A stretch of 64,000 nucleotides of DNA, taken from the NCBI GenBank assembly GCA_000017645.1, contig CP000781.1:4575501-4639500 (forward strand), written 5' to 3'. A program made the translations under genes and the position numbers. Positions 62,825 through 64,000 of the stretch are shown here, piece by piece (within the stretch, counting starts at the first letter, position 1; every line of letters begins with the position of its first letter). The DNA is from Xanthobacter autotrophicus Py2. Lineage in GTDB: Bacteria > Pseudomonadota > Alphaproteobacteria > Rhizobiales > Xanthobacteraceae. The notes under the pieces are model-generated. The model was not told the origin of the DNA. It saw only the letters and a program-made list of their open reading frames with translations, and searched no databases.

Positions 62825-63749
62825 TAGACTCCGTACGCTTGATGCTCTTTTTGGTGTTTCGCTCGCTCTCCTCGGCGCTATGCCGGGCGTTGCTGCGGCT
62901 GAGATCCGGGGGCGGGGTGCGGCAGATACATCCCGCATCGTCTCCATCGGCGGGGCGGTGACGGAGATCCTGTTCGCCCTCGGTCTCGGCGACCGCGTGG
63001 TGGCGGTGGACCAGACGAGCCGCTATCCCACCGCCGCGCGGCGCAAGCCAGATGTGGGCTATTCCCGCGCGCTCTCGCCGGAGGGCGTGCTGTCCACCGG
63101 GCCGAGCCTGATTCTCGCAGCCGTGGGCGCGGGGCCGCGCTCCACCCTTGATGTGCTGGAGCAGGCCTCGGTGCCTGTGGTGCTCATTCCCGAGGCCCAT
63201 GACAGGGCCGGCGTCCTCGCGAAGATCGCCGCAGTGGCACAGGCGGTGGGCGAGGAGGACAAGGGCCGGGCGCTGGCGGCCGAGGTGGCGGCGGATTTTG
63301 CGGCGCTGGAGGACATGGTGAAGGCCATGCCGGGCCGGCCCCGCGCGGTGTTCGTGCTCTCGGCGTCTGGCGGGGCGGCGGTGGTGGGCGGGGCTGACAC
63401 GAGCGCCGACGCCATCTTCCGCCTGGCTGGAGTGACCAACGCCATGGCCGCCATCAAGGGCTTCAAGCCGGCGCTGGACGAGGCGGCCATGTCGGCCGAG
63501 CCCGACGCCGTGGTGGTGATGCAGGGCGGCGGGCAGGTGCTGGACGCCGCCACCGTGTTCTCCCTGCCGGCCTTCGCCGGCACGCCGGCCGCGCGCGAGC
63601 GCCGGCTTGTGGCCATGCCCGGCTCCTATCTCCTTGGCTTCGGCCCGCGTGCGCCACGGGCGGCGCGGGATCTTGCCGCGGCGCTCCATCCGGGCGCGCG
63701 CCTGCCGGAACTGCCGGCCCGTCCGTGGAGTGCGGAGAAGGATCAATGA
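62811..63749 (+). CDS. hmuT: Haem ABC transporter, periplasmic haem-binding protein
   Basis: A 312-residue class III binding protein. From ATG 62811 the signal peptide reads 'LFGVSLALLGAMPGVAAAEI'. The mature part starts 'RIVSIGGAVTEILFALGLGD' with 'VVAVDQTSRYPTAARRKPDV' and 'GYSRALSPEGVLSTGPSLIL', standard for HmuT/BtuF-type proteins; the Tyr in 'PDVGYSRAL' may bind haem iron. The upstream frame to 62760 is discarded, being Cys/Met-rich and unlike a leader. The stop overlaps hmuU by 4 bases (ATGA). Ribosome site weak. Confidence 0.93.
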   Translation: MNRSFRLRTLDALFGVSLALLGAMPGVAAAEIRGRGAADTSRIVSIGGAVTEILFALGLGDRVVAVDQTSRYPTAARRKPDVGYSRALSPEGVLSTGPSLILAAVGAGPRSTLDVLEQASVPVVLIPEAHDRAGVLAKIAAVAQAVGEEDKGRALAAEVAADFAALEDMVKAMPGRPRAVFVLSASGGAAVVGGADTSADAIFRLAGVTNAMAAIKGFKPALDEAAMSAEPDAVVVMQGGGQVLDAATVFSLPAFAGTPAARERRLVAMPGSYLLGFGPRAPRAARDLAAALHPGARLPELPARPWSAEKDQ

Positions 63750-64000
63750 GCGTGGAGCACGTCACAATGGCCGCTCCGGCGGAAATCGCATCCGGCCGTC
63801 CGGTGAGGGCCGGCCTGATCCTGTTCGCGCTGCTGGCCGGCGTGGCCTTGATCGGGGCGCTGGCTATCGGCCCCTTCACCATAGCGCCGGGGCGGGTGCT
63901 GACCATCCTGTGGGCGGCACTGACGGGCGATGCCACCCCCACCATCGCCCTGCGCGAGCGCATCGTGGTGATCGATGTGCGCTTTCCCCGCGCCGTGCTG
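63746..64000 (+). CDS. hmuU: Haem ABC transporter permease, 5' part
   Basis: The first 85 codons of a FecCD-type permease, cut by the window end. After a polar start (residues 1-20) comes the first membrane helix ('AGLILFALLAGVALIGALAI') and 'GPFTIAPGRVLTILWAAL'; 'RIVVIDVRFPRAVL' is the conserved FecCD 'R.PR.L' site. Start ATG overlaps the hmuT stop. The ATPase hmuV is expected next, beyond the window. Confidence 0.93.
   Translation, partial: MSVEHVTMAAPAEIASGRPVRAGLILFALLAGVALIGALAIGPFTIAPGRVLTILWAALTGDATPTIALRERIVVIDVRFPRAVL

Overview
The window is a high-GC stretch (roughly two-thirds G+C by eye) of an alphaproteobacterial chromosome. The gene set points to the Hyphomicrobiales (Rhizobiales), most plausibly a Xanthobacteraceae-like genus; this is inference. 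The pointers are an NDUFS4-type complex I accessory protein, an UrtABCDE-urease block, an aroC/gpm-like/fabI/ribB neighbourhood, a hmuTU haem-uptake locus with an IsdG-type monooxygenase, and an ECF sigma factor paired with a DGPF protein. Coding density is ordinary. I see no insertion sequence, prophage or CRISPR array. Four tRNA genes lie between ordinary genes, with no sign of integration beside them.

Layout. 1-15.5 kb holds housekeeping and envelope genes: the end of a type II isopentenyl-diphosphate isomerase, a DUF1194 von Willebrand-like protein, a RibBX protein carrying an N-terminal DNA-binding helix-turn-helix, a PRC-barrel protein, chorismate synthase, a CorC/CNNM-type membrane protein, a histidine phosphatase, FabI, tRNA-Pro(CGG), an MFS carrier coupled to an HdeD-like membrane protein with a papain-like tail, a Nif11-like small protein, MgtE, beta-carbonic anhydrase and a 25-residue membrane peptide. 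15.9-28 kb is a urea-nitrogen block. It starts at a consensus sigma-54 promoter and runs urtABCDE-ureD-ureAB(fused)-ureC-dps-ureE-ureF-ureG: import of urea, hydrolysis, and nickel-dependent maturation of urease. 28-32.4 kb has two secreted proteins of unknown function, a TlyA-like and a RumA/TrmA-like RNA methyltransferase, and a queuosine-precursor transporter.

32.6-41.7 kb is a complete tripartite efflux operon: adaptor, two different RND pumps (MdtB and MdtC types) and an outer-membrane factor. 41.7-53.4 kb is a mixture: a SulP transporter, tRNA-Glu, glyoxalase I-like and Sir2 proteins, a double cold-shock-domain protein, DUF192, a split ChrA pair, a CYTH-like protein, a porin-like protein, tRNA-Pro(TGG), NDUFS4, tRNA-Arg, a 26-residue hydrophobic peptide and a LOG protein. 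53.5-58.1 kb holds an ArsR-type sensor with an Atm1-type ABC exporter, then a VOC/ECF-sigma/DGPF module. 58.2-64 kb has an M32 carboxypeptidase and the haem locus: IsdG-like monooxygenase, TonB-dependent receptor, and divergent hmuT-hmuU, the last cut by the window end.

The observations most worth following up are the HTH-RibBX fusion with a nested palindrome at its own promoter, the HdeD-like protein with a papain-like His/Cys tail, the orphan Nif11-like protein, the dps gene inside the urease operon, and two small membrane peptides. No clearly new multi-gene system could be demonstrated from sequence alone.
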